Source: Atopsyche davidsoni (taxonomy: Eukaryota; Arthropoda; Insecta; Trichoptera; Hydrobiosidae). Taken from it: 64,000 nt of DNA. Under the pieces are notes generated by a model. That model was not told where the DNA came from. It ran no database searches and saw nothing but the letters and a program-made list of their open reading frames with translations. Shown in pieces: positions 63,100-64,000 of this stretch (position 1 is its first letter; each line of letters opens with the position of its first letter). A program made the translations under genes and the position numbers. Where the stretch lies: NCBI GenBank assembly GCA_022113835.1, contig JAILWY010000012.1, positions 6,200,001 to 6,264,000 on the forward strand, read 5' to 3'.

Positions 63100-63480
63100 A
63101 GCACCTTTTTTATATTGGGGTGGCATTTGCACCCCGCACCCAGGTTCACCTTTTGGCACTCTTCTGGGTTGCGGAAACGTATCCTTTAATGGTCGCCTCC
63201 TTGAAGGCACATGGGAAAAGAGAAAAACATTTACATGTACAAAAAACTCGGCTTCGCATGTCGTTTTTCGAATTTTCTTCTTTTCCGCCTCCACGACGTG
63301 CTCCTTGTCTTCGTCTTATTGGGCTCCTGCCGCTTTTACAGTTTTATCAACACATTAGTATTTATGTTAATTATCCATATAATTATCAGAAAAAAATTAA
63401 TACCAAAAATATAAAAAGTTTGTTTCTATTCTATATTCGTATATATTTCGAAAATATTAAAAAAAAAAAAAAAACATAAA
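63100..63480. other. Unidentified stretch ending in poly-A
   Basis: GGGGTG...CACCCC (about 63117-63135) opens a moderately GC-rich stretch. A 119-codon + frame runs through it to a 17-nt A-run at about 63460. I recognise no protein family. A retroposed sequence is possible because of the terminal A-run, but neither target duplications nor a parent gene can be seen. Confidence 0.2.
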
Positions 63481-63711
63481 ATAATGTATTCTTAATGCTC
63501 TGTACACACTTCAATTAACTTGCAATTAGCTAAGAACGTCTTACGTAACGTTGTTTACTTAGGTAAAATATTTTAATAAATACCCGAAATAAATCTACAC
63601 CCAATACGCTATTGGCTGATTGCAAATTGCTTTAAAACCAATCAGCATCCAAAATATATCATTAATATCAAAGTTTATGTGATTAAGCATATTTTTTCAC
63701 ACATTGAAAAC

Positions 63712-63817
63712 GATTAAAGAAAACTCTCAGAAAATATCATCGTGACTTGTGAGGGATTCGAACCCACATCCCCAAGCTTTCATGGCCGGTGCATTTATCC
63801 AACTATGCTAACGAGCC
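63712..63817 (-). mobile_element. tRNA-derived SINE copy with tRNA-like head
   Basis: The minus strand from 63817 to 63744 folds as a 74-nt tRNA: acceptor GGCTCGT/ACAAGTC (one C-A mismatch), a perfect four-pair D-stem (GCAT/ATGC), an anticodon arm with mismatches, and a T-arm with canonical B-box GGTTCGAATCC. The anticodon loop has A instead of the invariant U33. The nominal UGA anticodon would mean Ser, but there is no long variable arm. A non-tRNA tail (63712-63743) shared with 53754-53816 marks it as a SINE rather than a functional tRNA gene. Confidence 0.75.
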
Positions 63818-64000
63818 ACTGCAATTTAGTGAGAATTTTTAATAATCATAATCTACATATGAACCAATATGCCCAGGCTAATCAATATTTAATGATTTGC
63901 AAACACTGGACTTAATTAAAGTAACAAGTGAAGCATTTTTATATCCAAATATGGTTATTATTATTTTTAAAATCTATTGATGTTTAGCCGAGACGCGCAC

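Noticed and set aside
63120..63479. 119-codon + frame ending at an A-run, considered as a retrocopy
   Set aside because: No parent gene or domain recognised and no target duplication seen; kept only as an unidentified stretch.
63744..63817. Functional tRNA gene on the minus strand
   Set aside because: The anticodon arm and acceptor have mismatches, U33 is A, and a non-tRNA tail shared with another copy shows it is a SINE head.

Overview
This is animal nuclear DNA, most likely from an insect and plausibly a moth or butterfly. The background is strongly AT-rich and non-coding. It carries mariner-type, piggyBac-type and tRNA-derived short elements, and it has a single convincing protein-coding exon. 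The insect assignment rests on the LIM-only protein sequence, the mobile-element mix and the base composition. Lepidoptera is an inference; I could not test it by database search.

The only gene I can support is on the + strand: an LMO4-type LIM-only gene. Its exon runs from a splice acceptor at 11487/11488 to a donor at 11924/11925. It encodes a proline/histidine/asparagine-rich N-terminal tail and a complete first LIM zinc-binding domain. The second LIM domain that every LMO4 family member carries is not visible downstream. Positions 11925-64000 are therefore best read as one intron of at least 52 kb, and 1-11487 as the upstream flank or an earlier intron.

The rest is an AT-rich matrix broken by some fifty GC- and CpG-richer islands of about 0.2-1.7 kb. 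They are not coding: they have no codon structure, no recognisable families, and short open frames on both strands. They hold dense transcription-factor-like motifs: TGACGTCA (CRE), ATGCAAAT (POU octamer), AATTAGGC, GCCAT clusters (Pho/YY1 core), Runx and E-box cores, and Exd/Hox-type TGATTGATTA. This is the usual look of conserved non-coding regulatory DNA around a developmental regulator. The longest such block is 45030-46770.

The mobile DNA is old and inactive. A full-length mariner at 51526-52807 has three in-frame stops and has lost its third catalytic aspartate. An internally deleted piggyBac-like element at 39606-40656 is bounded by TTAA and carries a duplicated palindromic subterminal repeat. 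There are two related tRNA-derived SINE pieces, at 53754-53816 and 63712-63817; the first lies inside a perfect 20-bp inverted repeat. Several hairpins, TA microsatellites, G/C-run tracts and small tandem repeats complete the picture. I found no rRNA, functional tRNA, CRISPR array or bacterial-type operon.
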